A stretch of DNA of 64,000 bases from SP5GCR1 sp965199685 (GCA_965199685.1 OZ241323.1:930001-994000), one strand, 5' to 3'. Shown: positions 24,547 to 33,108, counted from the stretch's first letter. A program made the numbers and translations. The notes: a model not told the origin generated them from the letters alone.

Positions 24547-24609
24547 GAACTTGCCGTTGAGACTTTCTACAAAGGCATTCTGGGTCGGTTTGCCGGATTC
24601 TATTCCTAG
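24547..24609 (-). pseudogene. IS3-family transposase (OrfB) fragment
   Basis: The minus strand reads GKPTQNAFVESLNGKF and then stops. This matches the highly conserved DDE-domain stretch G-K-P-x-Q-N-A-[FY]-[IV]-E-S-[FL]-N-G of IS3-family integrases, including the catalytic Glu. Only about 20 codons survive; there is no OrfA, no downstream RDECL motif and no inverted repeats. It is a scar of an old insertion between the PBECR2-like gene and the CsgG-like gene. Confidence 0.7.
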
Positions 24610-24676
24610 AATATTATCCGGCAAACTATATTGCAGAATTGGGGGGAATAGTATTTAATAGTTTCTAGAGATTCTA

Positions 24677-25501
24677 CTATATACCACGAATGATATTTAT
24701 CATTTTAGAAGTTGCATCCAAAAAGGCCGCTGCTAATACTTTGCCTTGGTTTGTTTTTGCCCAAGCACCGCCACCACCTGCAAGCAGGCTTGTGACCCCT
24801 AATCCTGCGAAACCAAGATCAGATACTTTGGCACTTCCTTCTGAGGCAGCCACTTGAAGACTAGTGCGACTATCAACTAAGAATAGTACAACTTGAGCTT
24901 CTTTTTTAGAAACTTTTAGTCCGCCTAAAACACCAGCAATGCCAGGAAGTAAAGCACCTGCTGCACCTATCCCTCCTCCTGCATCATCTTCAGAAAAAAC
25001 GATATTAGGAGTAATCGTGTAGTCTGGTGTCATCATTTGACCTTTAGCCGTTTCACTGTCTGCCCTAAGCATGCCTTGCTCCGCGAGTTGTTGTTCTTGA
25101 AGGCTAGCCTGCATGCCTCTGTTTCTGTCAATAATCTGAAAACAGTTGGATTGTTGCAACATAAGACGTAGCAAGGACAATGGCGATGGTGGTAGTCCGT
25201 TTTGGCTTAGCACATAACTGTATCTTTGCCTAGCAGCATCATCCTCTATTAGAGCAACCTTAGCAATAGGTTTGATACATTTTGGCAATTCTTTTGCCTC
25301 GCCTTGCGAGGCACTGGAAGCATTTGTAGATTCGCTATTTGCTTTTGCTTGGGAAATTTCAGTAGTATCCGCCGCACTACCAGTAACCATGGAACCTCCT
25401 AGTCCTAGACTAGTTTGGCTAAGACATCCTGTCTGTATCACTAAGACTAGTAGAGCGAAAATTATCCAAAATTTATTACGGTTTATGCTTATAAAATTCA
25501 C
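24677..25501 (-). CDS. CsgG-family outer-membrane lipoprotein
   Basis: 274 residues from a GTG start with AGGAG eight bases upstream. A hydrophobic leader (FWIIFALLVLVIQTG) ends in a probable lipobox Cys (QTG-C, about residue 26; Gln at -3 is unusual). A Ser/Thr/Ala-rich linker follows, then a CsgG-like core: 'SNCFQIIDRNRGMQASLQEQ' (about residues 118-138) and a Gly-rich stretch (GGGIGAAGALLPGIAGVLGG). CsgG proteins form outer-membrane export channels for curli subunits, and relatives serve other surface structures. No curli genes (csgA/B/E/F) are present. It lies head-to-head with the giant protease gene, separated by 134 bp, and between the two giants, so a role in their export or anchoring is possible but unproven. 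Confidence 0.65.
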   Translation of the reverse strand: MNFISINRNKFWIIFALLVLVIQTGCLSQTSLGLGGSMVTGSAADTTEISQAKANSESTNASSASQGEAKELPKCIKPIAKVALIEDDAARQRYSYVLSQNGLPPSPLSLLRLMLQQSNCFQIIDRNRGMQASLQEQQLAEQGMLRADSETAKGQMMTPDYTITPNIVFSEDDAGGGIGAAGALLPGIAGVLGGLKVSKKEAQVVLFLVDSRTSLQVAASEGSAKVSDLGFAGLGVTSLLAGGGGAWAKTNQGKVLAAAFLDATSKMINIIRGI

Positions 25502-25557
25502 TTTTATTCTCCTATGATTTAATTGAATGTTAGTTGAGCTAAGTTGATATTTGATGT

Positions 25558-25585
25558 ATTATAGCCTCTTTATTATTTTAGTCAA
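25558..25585 (-). promoter_or_regulatory. Promoter of the CsgG-like gene
   Basis: On the minus strand TTGACT (25580-25585) and TATAAT (25558-25563) are separated by 16 nt, a near-consensus sigma-70 promoter. It lies about 57 nt upstream of the GTG start. Confidence 0.65.
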
Positions 25586-25590
25586 TACGT

Positions 25591-25617
25591 TTGCTGACAT
25601 TTATGAATTAGTATAGT
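25591..25617 (+). promoter_or_regulatory. Possible promoter of the giant protease gene
   Basis: TTGCTG (25591-25596) and TATAGT (25612-25617) with a 15-nt spacer, about 18 nt before the ATG. The spacing is short. It would be divergent with the CsgG-like promoter, with the start points only a few tens of bases apart. Confidence 0.3.
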
Positions 25618-25635
25618 AACTAAAAATTTAAGTAA

Positions 25636-28600
25636 ATGAGAGAACATCTAAGAATAACAGTTTCGGCAATATTCTTGCTCGTTGCCACGACAGTAGAAGC
25701 CGATGTCCCTATGTCGCCCGGCACATTTTTTCAACCTGCCGTAGTAGAGAGTGCAAGAGAGATGATGTGGCTTTACCCTTCCAGTGCGACACTTGTTTTA
25801 CCCCAACTAAACGACCAAGAAGAACAAGAAATTGCTAACTTGATCCAAGATAAGAGGCGCACCTATGTGACGATTAAGCGCGATGTCTCAGTCGCAACCT
25901 CTAACTGGAAACTGCTAGGCACCAAAAAAACCTTCAATATCTGGCAACTCCATATCAAATCGCCAGACGCACTTGGGATGCAGGCTTTCTTTTATAAAGC
26001 GGTCTTGCCTCCCAAACTGAAGATAAAGATATACTCTGGGCAAAAAGCAGTGACCAGCCATATAGATGAATATCTGGGTGATACCTCCACAGATCCGCAA
26101 AACTTCTGGGTGACAAGAGTGCCCGGAGACACCATCGTCATTGAAGTATGGATTTCTCAAGATAGCAACCTCAAACCTAATACTTTCCCGTTTGAAATCA
26201 AATCCATAAATCACTATTTCAGAGATGTAAACGGAGACCTTCCGAGCCATAGCCTTTATTCTGAACAACAGTCACAACAAGCACAACGGTCGCAACAAAG
26301 TCAACAAGCGCAGCAACTACAACAGAGTGTATGTTCTGTATTCAACGATTTATGTGATTTTAGAGATGGTCGTCGTGTGCATAGAGCAATAGGTTACATG
26401 CTTTATACTGATCCGAATGATAACACAGGTACATGCACTGGTGGTTTTCTGAATAATCTCAGAAGTGATGGAGCATTATATTTTTTAACCGCATTTCATT
26501 GTATTTATCCTGGCTTTTCCCAAAACACACAAAGAGGAAGTGATGTTGATGCAGAAATCTACAATAGTCTCTCCCGCTGTTCTGCTCCTAGCGAGCGACT
26601 CGTAGGAAGTGATGTCAAGTTTATCGCTGCAAGTGAGACTGCCGATTGGGCATTACTTTGGGTTAATAGAAGTACCCTGCAACGAGTGGATGGCTTGCCG
26701 TTTCCGGCGACTTCTCCTTATTTGTTAGGCTCAATTTCCTCCACGCGACTGGCAGTTGATGACACTCTGGAAACTCTGCATCATGCAAGAAGTACAATAC
26801 AAAACTACGCTCAGTTTGGCGTTACCGCAATAGAAAACGCAAGAGCAATAGATTATGAAAGTAGAGCGAAAACTTTTTTTGACTCTTGTCAAAACATAGC
26901 CGGCTGTACACATTATAGAATAAGAGCTAAAGTTGGAGGAATATTACCCGGTGCATCAGGTAGTCCAATATGGAACCCTAGATATCGAGTTCGTGCAGTG
27001 CTAACACACGGTCAGGACAACCGATGCGTCGGTTTTGCAACTCGGTTTGATAAAATCGCTGAAGATGGTCGTGTTAGTTGTGCACTAAGCCAAGGCAATA
27101 GATATTACCCCCAAAATACTTCCAACTGTGACGACTCGGCACGTCCTGTTTATACTAACATTCCTCCATCTAGCCGTTTGTCAGGTCTTTCTTTATCTAC
27201 GGGAACACTCCATCCAAGTTTTGATGGTTCAATCCCTAGATATTTTGCAGCCGTGCCTCATAATACCCGCCAACTTACGCTAAGATTTAGCACTGAGGAT
27301 GGTACAGCAAATATCACTGTCAATGGTGATCCGATAACTAAAACCGCGACTATTCCTTTGAGTTCTGGCAATAATAAGATTACCGTGAAGGTGCAGACCG
27401 CAGACGGTAATAAAATGAATACTTACATCGTTGATGCAATACGGCTTGCACAACAAAATTTTAATCCTCGAGGAATTTGGACAGTAACTTCCACAATAGT
27501 AGTAGCTTCTAGTTCATTTTCAATTTATAATTTTAGGCAAAGGCATGTTATTACAATGGCATCGCGAAAGTTAACCTTAACAGAAACCGTTGGTTCTTTG
27601 CCTCGTTCTAGGAGATATTCTGAAATTCAGAGACACACGCCGAATCGTTATATATTTCAATCAGCAAAAGATATCAATTCATTATATCCAGCATTAGAAA
27701 CTGATGCGACAGTAGATTATATCCTTATCTCTGATAAGGAAGCAATAGGAACACGATTCTTAAAAGGAAGTAGTATTTTGTCTTCATCCCTGTTCACATT
27801 AAGAGCAGAAAAATTAGAGAATACTCTAAAAAATATCAGGGTACTACGGTCAGTAAGTGAATTAAGCTCGGCCTTTACTAGTAATATATATTCCTATTCA
27901 GCAACCGTCGACAGCGATGTGGAGACATTCCCTATATCAATCACACGCAATATTGGAAGCCAATCAGTTACAGTCAACGGTATGCAAGATCAAGATTCTG
28001 AGGGACTTCAGATTAATTCTTTTGAAATTCCGTTAGATGTAGGAAACAATACCATCGTTATAGAAGTAAAATTACCGGACTATGCGACATCAACCTACAA
28101 ATTACAAGTTACACGTCAAAGCCCTGCTTTGACCAAGTTGTCTTTATCCACGGGAACACTCAAACCCCGCTTTAGTGGAGAGATAACAAGATATTCCGCA
28201 ACTGTAGCAAGCGATATAGAACAAATTATATTAACCCCTACAGTCAATAGTGCCAGACATAGGGTTACTATTACTGCCAATGGAAGATCTATAACCGGAA
28301 ACTCAGTTCCTGTGAATGTGGGAGACAATAACATAGTCATTTCGGTAAGTACACGAGATAATCGAGCAACAACGACATATACTCTGAAAGTTACACGCCG
28401 AAGCCCTGCTTTGACTGGGTTGTCTTTATCTTCAGGAACACTCGGACCCAGCTTTAGTGGAGAGATAACAAGATATGCCGCAACCGTGGCAAGCGATACA
28501 GAACGAATTACATTAGCTCCTACAGCTAACAGTGCCAGACATAGGGTTACTATTACCGCTAATGGAAGCTCTATAACCGGAAATTCAGTTCCTGTGAATG

Positions 28601-31600
28601 TGGGGAACAATAACATAGTCATTTCGGTAAGTACGCGAGACAATCGAGCGACAACGATATATACCCTGACAGTTACACGCCGAGGCCCTACTTTGACCGG
28701 GTTGTCTTTATCCACGGGAACACTCAACCCCAGCTTTAGTGGGGAGATAACACGATATGCCGCAACCGTGGCAAGTGATACAGAACGAATCACATTAACT
28801 CCTACAGCTAACAGTGCCAGACATAGGGTTACTATTACTGCTAATGGCAGAGCTATAACCGGAAATCTAGTTCCTGTGAATGTGGGAGACAATAACATAG
28901 TCATTTCAGTAAGTACACGAGACAATCAAGCGACAACGAAATACACCCTGAAAGTTTCACGCCGGGGCCCTACTTTGACCGGGTTGTCTTTATCCACAGG
29001 AACACTCAACCCCAGCTTTAGTGGGGAGATAACAAGATATACCGCAACCGTAGCAAGCGATATAGAACGAATCACATTAGCTCCTACAGCCGATAGTATC
29101 AGACATGGGGTTACTATTACTGCTAATGGAAGAGCTATAACCAGAAATTCAGTTCCTCTTAATGTGGGAGACAATAACATAGTCATTTCAGTAAGTACAC
29201 GAGACAATCGAGCGACAACGACATACACCCTGAAAGTTACACGCCGGGGTCCTACTTTGACCGGGTTGTCTTTATCCACGGGAACACTCAACCCCAGCTT
29301 TAGTGGAGAGATAATAAGATATTCCGCAACCGTAGCAAGCGATACAGAACGAATCACATTAACTCCCACAGCTAACAGTGTCAGACATGGGGTTACTATT
29401 ACCGCTAATGGAAATTCCATAAATACAAACTCAGTTCCCTTGAATGTGGACGATAATATCATCACCATTGCAGTCAAGACACAAGACAATCAAGCAACAA
29501 CAACATATACCCTAGTTGTGACACGATTAGAACCTTGCTTAACCGACCTTTCTTTATCTTCAGGATCACTCAGCCCAACCTTCAGTGATGATGCAAATGA
29601 ATGTAGTGATGCGACAACACAATATGCTGCAACCGTAGATAGCGATATAGGAGAAATTACATTGACTCCCACAGCCAATAGTGTCAGACATAGGGTTACT
29701 ATTACTGCTAATGGAAGATCTATAACCGGAAATGCAGTTCCTGTGAATGTGGGAGACAATAACATAGTCATTTCGGTAAGTACACGAGACAATCAAGCAA
29801 CAGCGAAATACACCCTGAGAGTTACACGCCGAAGTCCTGCTTTGACCGGGTTGTCTTTATCTTCAGGAACACTCAACCCTAGATTTAATAGAGGGAGATT
29901 TCAGTATGCCGCAACCGTAGCAAGCGATATAGGACAAATCACATTAACTCCCACAGCCAATAGTGCCAAACATAGGATTATCATCACCGCCAATGGAAGA
30001 TCTATAACCGGAAATTCAGTTCCTCTGGATGTGGGAGACAATAACATAGTCATTTTGGTAAGTACGCGAGACGATCAAGCAACAGCGACATACACCCTGA
30101 AAGTTACACGCCGAAGCCCTGCTTTGACTGGGTTGTCCTTATCCACGGGAACACTCAACCCCAGATTTAATAGAGAGAGATTTCAGTATACAGCAACTGT
30201 AGCAAGCGATATAGGAGAAATCACATTAACTCCCACAGCCAATAGTGTCAGACATAGGGTTACTATTACTGCTAATGGAAGATCTATAACCGGAAATGCA
30301 GTTCCTGTGAATGTGGGAGACAATAACATAGTCATTTCAGTGAGTACACGAGACGATCAAGCAACAACGAAATACACCCTGAAAGTTACACGCCGAAGCC
30401 CTGCTTTGACTGGGTTGTCCTTATCCACGGGAACACTCAATCCCAGCTTTAGTGGGGAGATAACAAGATATGCCGCAACCGTAGCAAGCGATATAGGAGA
30501 AATCACATTGACTCCCACAGCCAATAGTGCCAAACATAGGATTATCATCACCGCCAATGGAAGTTCTATAACTGGAGATTCAGTTCCCCTGAATGTGGAC
30601 GACAATACCATCACCATTGCAGTCAGGACACAAGACAATCAAGCAACGACAACATATACCCTAGTTGTGACACGATTAAAACCCTGCTTAACTGACCTTT
30701 CCTTATCATCGGGATCACTTAGTCCGATCTTCGGTGATGCAAATCAATGTAGCGATGCATCAACACGATATGCTGCAACCGTACAAAGTGATATAGAACA
30801 AATCACATTAACTCCCGCAGCCAATAGTGCCAAACATAGGATTATCATCACCGCCAATGGAAGCTCTATAACCGGAAGTACAGTTCCTGTAAATGTGGGA
30901 GACAATAACATAGTCATTTCGGTAAGTACACGAGACAATCGAGCAACGACGAAATACACCTTGAAAGTTACACGCCGAAGCCCTGCTTTGACCAGATTGT
31001 CTTTATCCACGGGAACACTCAATCCCAGCTTTAGTGGGGAAATAACAAGATATGCCGCAACCGTAGCAAGCGATATAAGACAGATTAGATTAACTTCTAC
31101 AGCCAATAGTACCAGACATAGGGTTACCCTTACTGCCAATGGAAGATCTATAACCGGAAAAACAGCTCCTGTGAATGTGGGAGACAATAACATAGCTATT
31201 GCAGTAAATACGCGAGACAATCGAGCAACGACAACATATACTTTAGTTGTGACACGATTAGAACCTTGCTTGACTGCCCTTGCTTTATCCTCAGGATCAC
31301 TTAGTCCGACCTTCAGCAATCCAGATCAATGCGGTAATGCATCAATAGGATATGCCGCAACCGTAGCAAGCGATATAAAACAGATTAAATTAACTCTCAC
31401 AGCCAATAGTGCCAAACATAAGGTTACTATTATCGCTAATGGAAGATCTATAACTAGAAATGTAGTTCCTTTGAATGTGGGAAACAATACCATAGTCATT
31501 TCAGTCAGTACGCGAGACAATCAAGCGACGACAAGATATACCTTAGTTGTGACACGATTAGAACCCTGCTTGACCGCCCTTGCTTTATCCCCAGGATCAC

Positions 31601-32505
31601 TCAGCCCGAACTTCGGCAATCCAGATCGATGCAATAATGCGTCAATAAGATATGCCGCAACCGTAGAAAGCGATATAAAACGAATTAGATTAACTCCCAC
31701 AGCCAATAGTGCCAGACATAAGGTTTCCATTATTGCCAACGGAAGCCCTATGACCGGAAAAGCAGTGCCTGTGAATGTAGGAGACAATACCATAGTCATT
31801 TCAGTCAGTACGCGGGACAATCAAGCGACGACAAGATATACCTTAGTTGTGACACGATTAGAACCTTGCTTAACAGCTCTCTCCTTATCCTCAGGATTAC
31901 TTAGCTCGACCTTCAGAGGATGTTCGGATGAAACGGCAAATTATCGGGCAACCGTGAAAACAAATGCAGACCAAATTAGAATAAAAGCGAAGGCAGATAG
32001 ACCTTCAAATAAGATGACTTTCAATGGTGAAAGGAATCCTTGGGTGCCACTGAGCGTAGGCGACAATACAATCACCGTGTCGGTAACCACGAAAGACGGT
32101 ACGGCTAGTAAAGATTACAACTTGGTCGTCAGACGTTTAAGTACGGCGACTTTAACTAGACTTGCAGTGGAAGCAAATGAGCAGATGCTAGAGCTAAAAC
32201 CCAACTTTAGGGTTATCAACTTATACTACAGAGTAAATGTAGAAAATACTATGACCACTGTCACTATAAGGCCTAGGGCTGCAGCTGGTCGCACTATCAG
32301 AGTACGTTATACGCCGGATGACGGCATCGTCATCAATCATCTTGTTTCTAGTGGCGATACGGTTACCATAAAACCGCTGTTTTACGGTACGAATAAAGTC
32401 TATATAGATGTTATGCATAACGATGCCATGGAGACATATGTGCTAGCCGTGATTATAGGTATTAAGCTACGGATAAAAGTATTTTTAGAAAGTTCCATGC
32501 AATAA
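25636..32505 (+). CDS. Secreted trypsin-like serine protease with ~17 cadherin-like repeats
   Basis: 2289 residues. A Sec signal peptide (MREHLRITVSAIFLLVATTVEA, likely cut before DVP) leads to an uncharacterised N-domain and a Gln-rich linker (about residues 210-232). A PA-clan serine protease domain follows with the full triad: LTAFHC (His288), ADWALLWV (Asp337) and GASGSP (Ser441). The GASGSP variant and Cys-rich framing recall lysyl-endopeptidase-like enzymes. Next come cadherin-like repeat 1 (from about 27178), a non-repetitive insert of about 125 residues (27450-27830), and repeats 2-17. The tail LRIKVFLESSMQ nearly matches that of the giant protein ending at 22375. Start: the ATG directly preceding the signal peptide; no clear Shine-Dalgarno site. 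The product is probably exported and displayed or released as a multidomain protease. Substrate unknown. Confidence 0.85.
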   Translation: MREHLRITVSAIFLLVATTVEADVPMSPGTFFQPAVVESAREMMWLYPSSATLVLPQLNDQEEQEIANLIQDKRRTYVTIKRDVSVATSNWKLLGTKKTFNIWQLHIKSPDALGMQAFFYKAVLPPKLKIKIYSGQKAVTSHIDEYLGDTSTDPQNFWVTRVPGDTIVIEVWISQDSNLKPNTFPFEIKSINHYFRDVNGDLPSHSLYSEQQSQQAQRSQQSQQAQQLQQSVCSVFNDLCDFRDGRRVHRAIGYMLYTDPNDNTGTCTGGFLNNLRSDGALYFLTAFHCIYPGFSQNTQRGSDVDAEIYNSLSRCSAPSERLVGSDVKFIAASETADWALLWVNRSTLQRVDGLPFPATSPYLLGSISSTRLAVDDTLETLHHARSTIQNYAQFGVTAIENARAIDYESRAKTFFDSCQNIAGCTHYRIRAKVGGILPGASGSPIWNPRYRVRAVLTHGQDNRCVGFATRFDKIAEDGRVSCALSQGNRYYPQNTSNCDDSARPVYTNIPPSSRLSGLSLSTGTLHPSFDGSIPRYFAAVPHNTRQLTLRFSTEDGTANITVNGDPITKTATIPLSSGNNKITVKVQTADGNKMNTYIVDAIRLAQQNFNPRGIWTVTSTIVVASSSFSIYNFRQRHVITMASRKLTLTETVGSLPRSRRYSEIQRHTPNRYIFQSAKDINSLYPALETDATVDYILISDKEAIGTRFLKGSSILSSSLFTLRAEKLENTLKNIRVLRSVSELSSAFTSNIYSYSATVDSDVETFPISITRNIGSQSVTVNGMQDQDSEGLQINSFEIPLDVGNNTIVIEVKLPDYATSTYKLQVTRQSPALTKLSLSTGTLKPRFSGEITRYSATVASDIEQIILTPTVNSARHRVTITANGRSITGNSVPVNVGDNNIVISVSTRDNRATTTYTLKVTRRSPALTGLSLSSGTLGPSFSGEITRYAATVASDTERITLAPTANSARHRVTITANGSSITGNSVPVNVGNNNIVISVSTRDNRATTIYTLTVTRRGPTLTGLSLSTGTLNPSFSGEITRYAATVASDTERITLTPTANSARHRVTITANGRAITGNLVPVNVGDNNIVISVSTRDNQATTKYTLKVSRRGPTLTGLSLSTGTLNPSFSGEITRYTATVASDIERITLAPTADSIRHGVTITANGRAITRNSVPLNVGDNNIVISVSTRDNRATTTYTLKVTRRGPTLTGLSLSTGTLNPSFSGEIIRYSATVASDTERITLTPTANSVRHGVTITANGNSINTNSVPLNVDDNIITIAVKTQDNQATTTYTLVVTRLEPCLTDLSLSSGSLSPTFSDDANECSDATTQYAATVDSDIGEITLTPTANSVRHRVTITANGRSITGNAVPVNVGDNNIVISVSTRDNQATAKYTLRVTRRSPALTGLSLSSGTLNPRFNRGRFQYAATVASDIGQITLTPTANSAKHRIIITANGRSITGNSVPLDVGDNNIVILVSTRDDQATATYTLKVTRRSPALTGLSLSTGTLNPRFNRERFQYTATVASDIGEITLTPTANSVRHRVTITANGRSITGNAVPVNVGDNNIVISVSTRDDQATTKYTLKVTRRSPALTGLSLSTGTLNPSFSGEITRYAATVASDIGEITLTPTANSAKHRIIITANGSSITGDSVPLNVDDNTITIAVRTQDNQATTTYTLVVTRLKPCLTDLSLSSGSLSPIFGDANQCSDASTRYAATVQSDIEQITLTPAANSAKHRIIITANGSSITGSTVPVNVGDNNIVISVSTRDNRATTKYTLKVTRRSPALTRLSLSTGTLNPSFSGEITRYAATVASDIRQIRLTSTANSTRHRVTLTANGRSITGKTAPVNVGDNNIAIAVNTRDNRATTTYTLVVTRLEPCLTALALSSGSLSPTFSNPDQCGNASIGYAATVASDIKQIKLTLTANSAKHKVTIIANGRSITRNVVPLNVGNNTIVISVSTRDNQATTRYTLVVTRLEPCLTALALSPGSLSPNFGNPDRCNNASIRYAATVESDIKRIRLTPTANSARHKVSIIANGSPMTGKAVPVNVGDNTIVISVSTRDNQATTRYTLVVTRLEPCLTALSLSSGLLSSTFRGCSDETANYRATVKTNADQIRIKAKADRPSNKMTFNGERNPWVPLSVGDNTITVSVTTKDGTASKDYNLVVRRLSTATLTRLAVEANEQMLELKPNFRVINLYYRVNVENTMTTVTIRPRAAAGRTIRVRYTPDDGIVINHLVSSGDTVTIKPLFYGTNKVYIDVMHNDAMETYVLAVIIGIKLRIKVFLESSMQ
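28128..32150 (+). repeat. Tandem array of 94- and ~100-codon cadherin-like repeats
   Basis: Units begin LT[GD]LSLS[ST]G[TS]L at about 28128, 28410, 28692, 28974, 29256, 29538, 29840, 30122, 30404, 30686, 30986, 31269, 31569 and 31869. Cys-free units are exactly 282 nt apart. Five units (29538, 30686, 31269, 31569, 31869) are mostly about 300 nt and carry two Cys (EPC-LT... and [EQRG]C[SGN][DN]). DNA identity between neighbours is visibly very high, pointing to recent expansion or gene conversion. Confidence 0.85.
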
Positions 32506-32717
32506 TTTTGATTATATTACTTGTCAGAGATTAGAAAAATTAATCCATAATCGCAAGATATTTCCGAACGTTGGCATCAAAGATAGTTTATTTGGCGACA
32601 ATAAAGGCTTCTGTCCGTTGGACTCTGCCAATACGAAGAACTAATTTATTGATAGCCAGGTAGATTTGATATTGAAGAGAACAAAGTTACACAAAATAAA
32701 TGACAGTCTCATTCCTT

Positions 32718-32755
32718 GCCTCAGTATCGGATACTTCCGGTATCTTTCTTGAGGC
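32718..32755. repeat. REP-like hairpin, copy 2
   Basis: GCCTCA (32718-32723) pairs with TGAGGC (32750-32755), and inside it GATAC (32730-32734) pairs with GTATC (32740-32744) around TTCCG. It lies 12 nt beyond the stop codon of the minus-strand Cys-rich gene. It has no T-tract, so it is not a typical terminator. The rest of 32506-32766 shows nothing recognisable. Confidence 0.45.
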
Positions 32756-32766
32756 GTTATATCTAG

Positions 32767-33108
32767 TTATGGTTGTTTGGCGACTGATTCTCTCTCATTA
32801 AGCTGTTTTTGTAATGATTTTAAGTATTTCTCTCGATTTAGAATATCTTCTTTTGACTCTAAGCAGTTGCCAGGAAGCCAACAACCTAAGCTTTTTTCTT
32901 CTGTTGATGGAATTCCTAGTTCTAATTCAAGACTTTTTATCTCTTCCTCTAAATCCTTAAGTTTGCTTCTATCCACTAAACAGTTATTGCCCCAGCTATC
33001 ACAAACTAGACTTTGTCGTTCTCCATTTTGAGTTCCTTGGTCATGTGCAAAAACAACATATGTTAACTGCACAACTAAAAAACAAAAAAGTAATTTGAAA
33101 ACTTTCAT
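32767..33108 (-). CDS. Small secreted Cys-rich helical protein, unknown function
   Basis: 113 residues with a clear signal peptide (MKVFKLLFCFLVVQLTYVVFA, likely cut before HD). The mature part holds two matching units: L-V-C-DSWGNN-C-L-V followed by a charged helix (SKLKDLEEEIKSLELELG), and L-G-C-WLPGN-C-L-E followed by a second charged helix (KEDILNREKYLKSLQKQL). Each unit is a short C-x5/6-C loop plus a coiled-coil helix, so this looks like an internal duplication with two local disulfides in the periplasm or outside the cell. I do not recognise the family. No operon partner; the giant protease gene ends 261 bp away and converges with it. The short intervening DNA carries a REP-like hairpin. 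Confidence 0.65.
   Translation of the reverse strand: MKVFKLLFCFLVVQLTYVVFAHDQGTQNGERQSLVCDSWGNNCLVDRSKLKDLEEEIKSLELELGIPSTEEKSLGCWLPGNCLESKEDILNREKYLKSLQKQLNERESVAKQP

Larger units (their letters stand above)
24246..24676. other. 431-bp gene-free stretch with structured repeat, REP-like unit and IS scar
   Basis: No intact gene is seen. From left to right it holds a nested inverted repeat (24257-24348), a REP-like unit (24392-24420) that recurs at 32716-32745, an AT-rich stretch, and a short fragment of an IS3-family transposase on the minus strand (24547-24609). It reads as a decayed insertion site. Confidence 0.6.

Noticed and set aside
28116..31820. Long open frames on the minus strand across the protease repeat array (up to about 269 codons)
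   Set aside because: They repeat with the same 282-nt period as the plus-strand coding repeats and are antisense shadows of a low-stop-codon repeat; no ribosome sites or domains.
28128..31870. CRISPR array
   Set aside because: The units are about 282-300 bp, fully coding and without short repeat/spacer structure.
32506..32766. A decayed gene between the protease gene and the Cys-rich gene
   Set aside because: Translations in all frames gave only short stretches with stops and no recognisable motif; only the REP-like hairpin could be supported.
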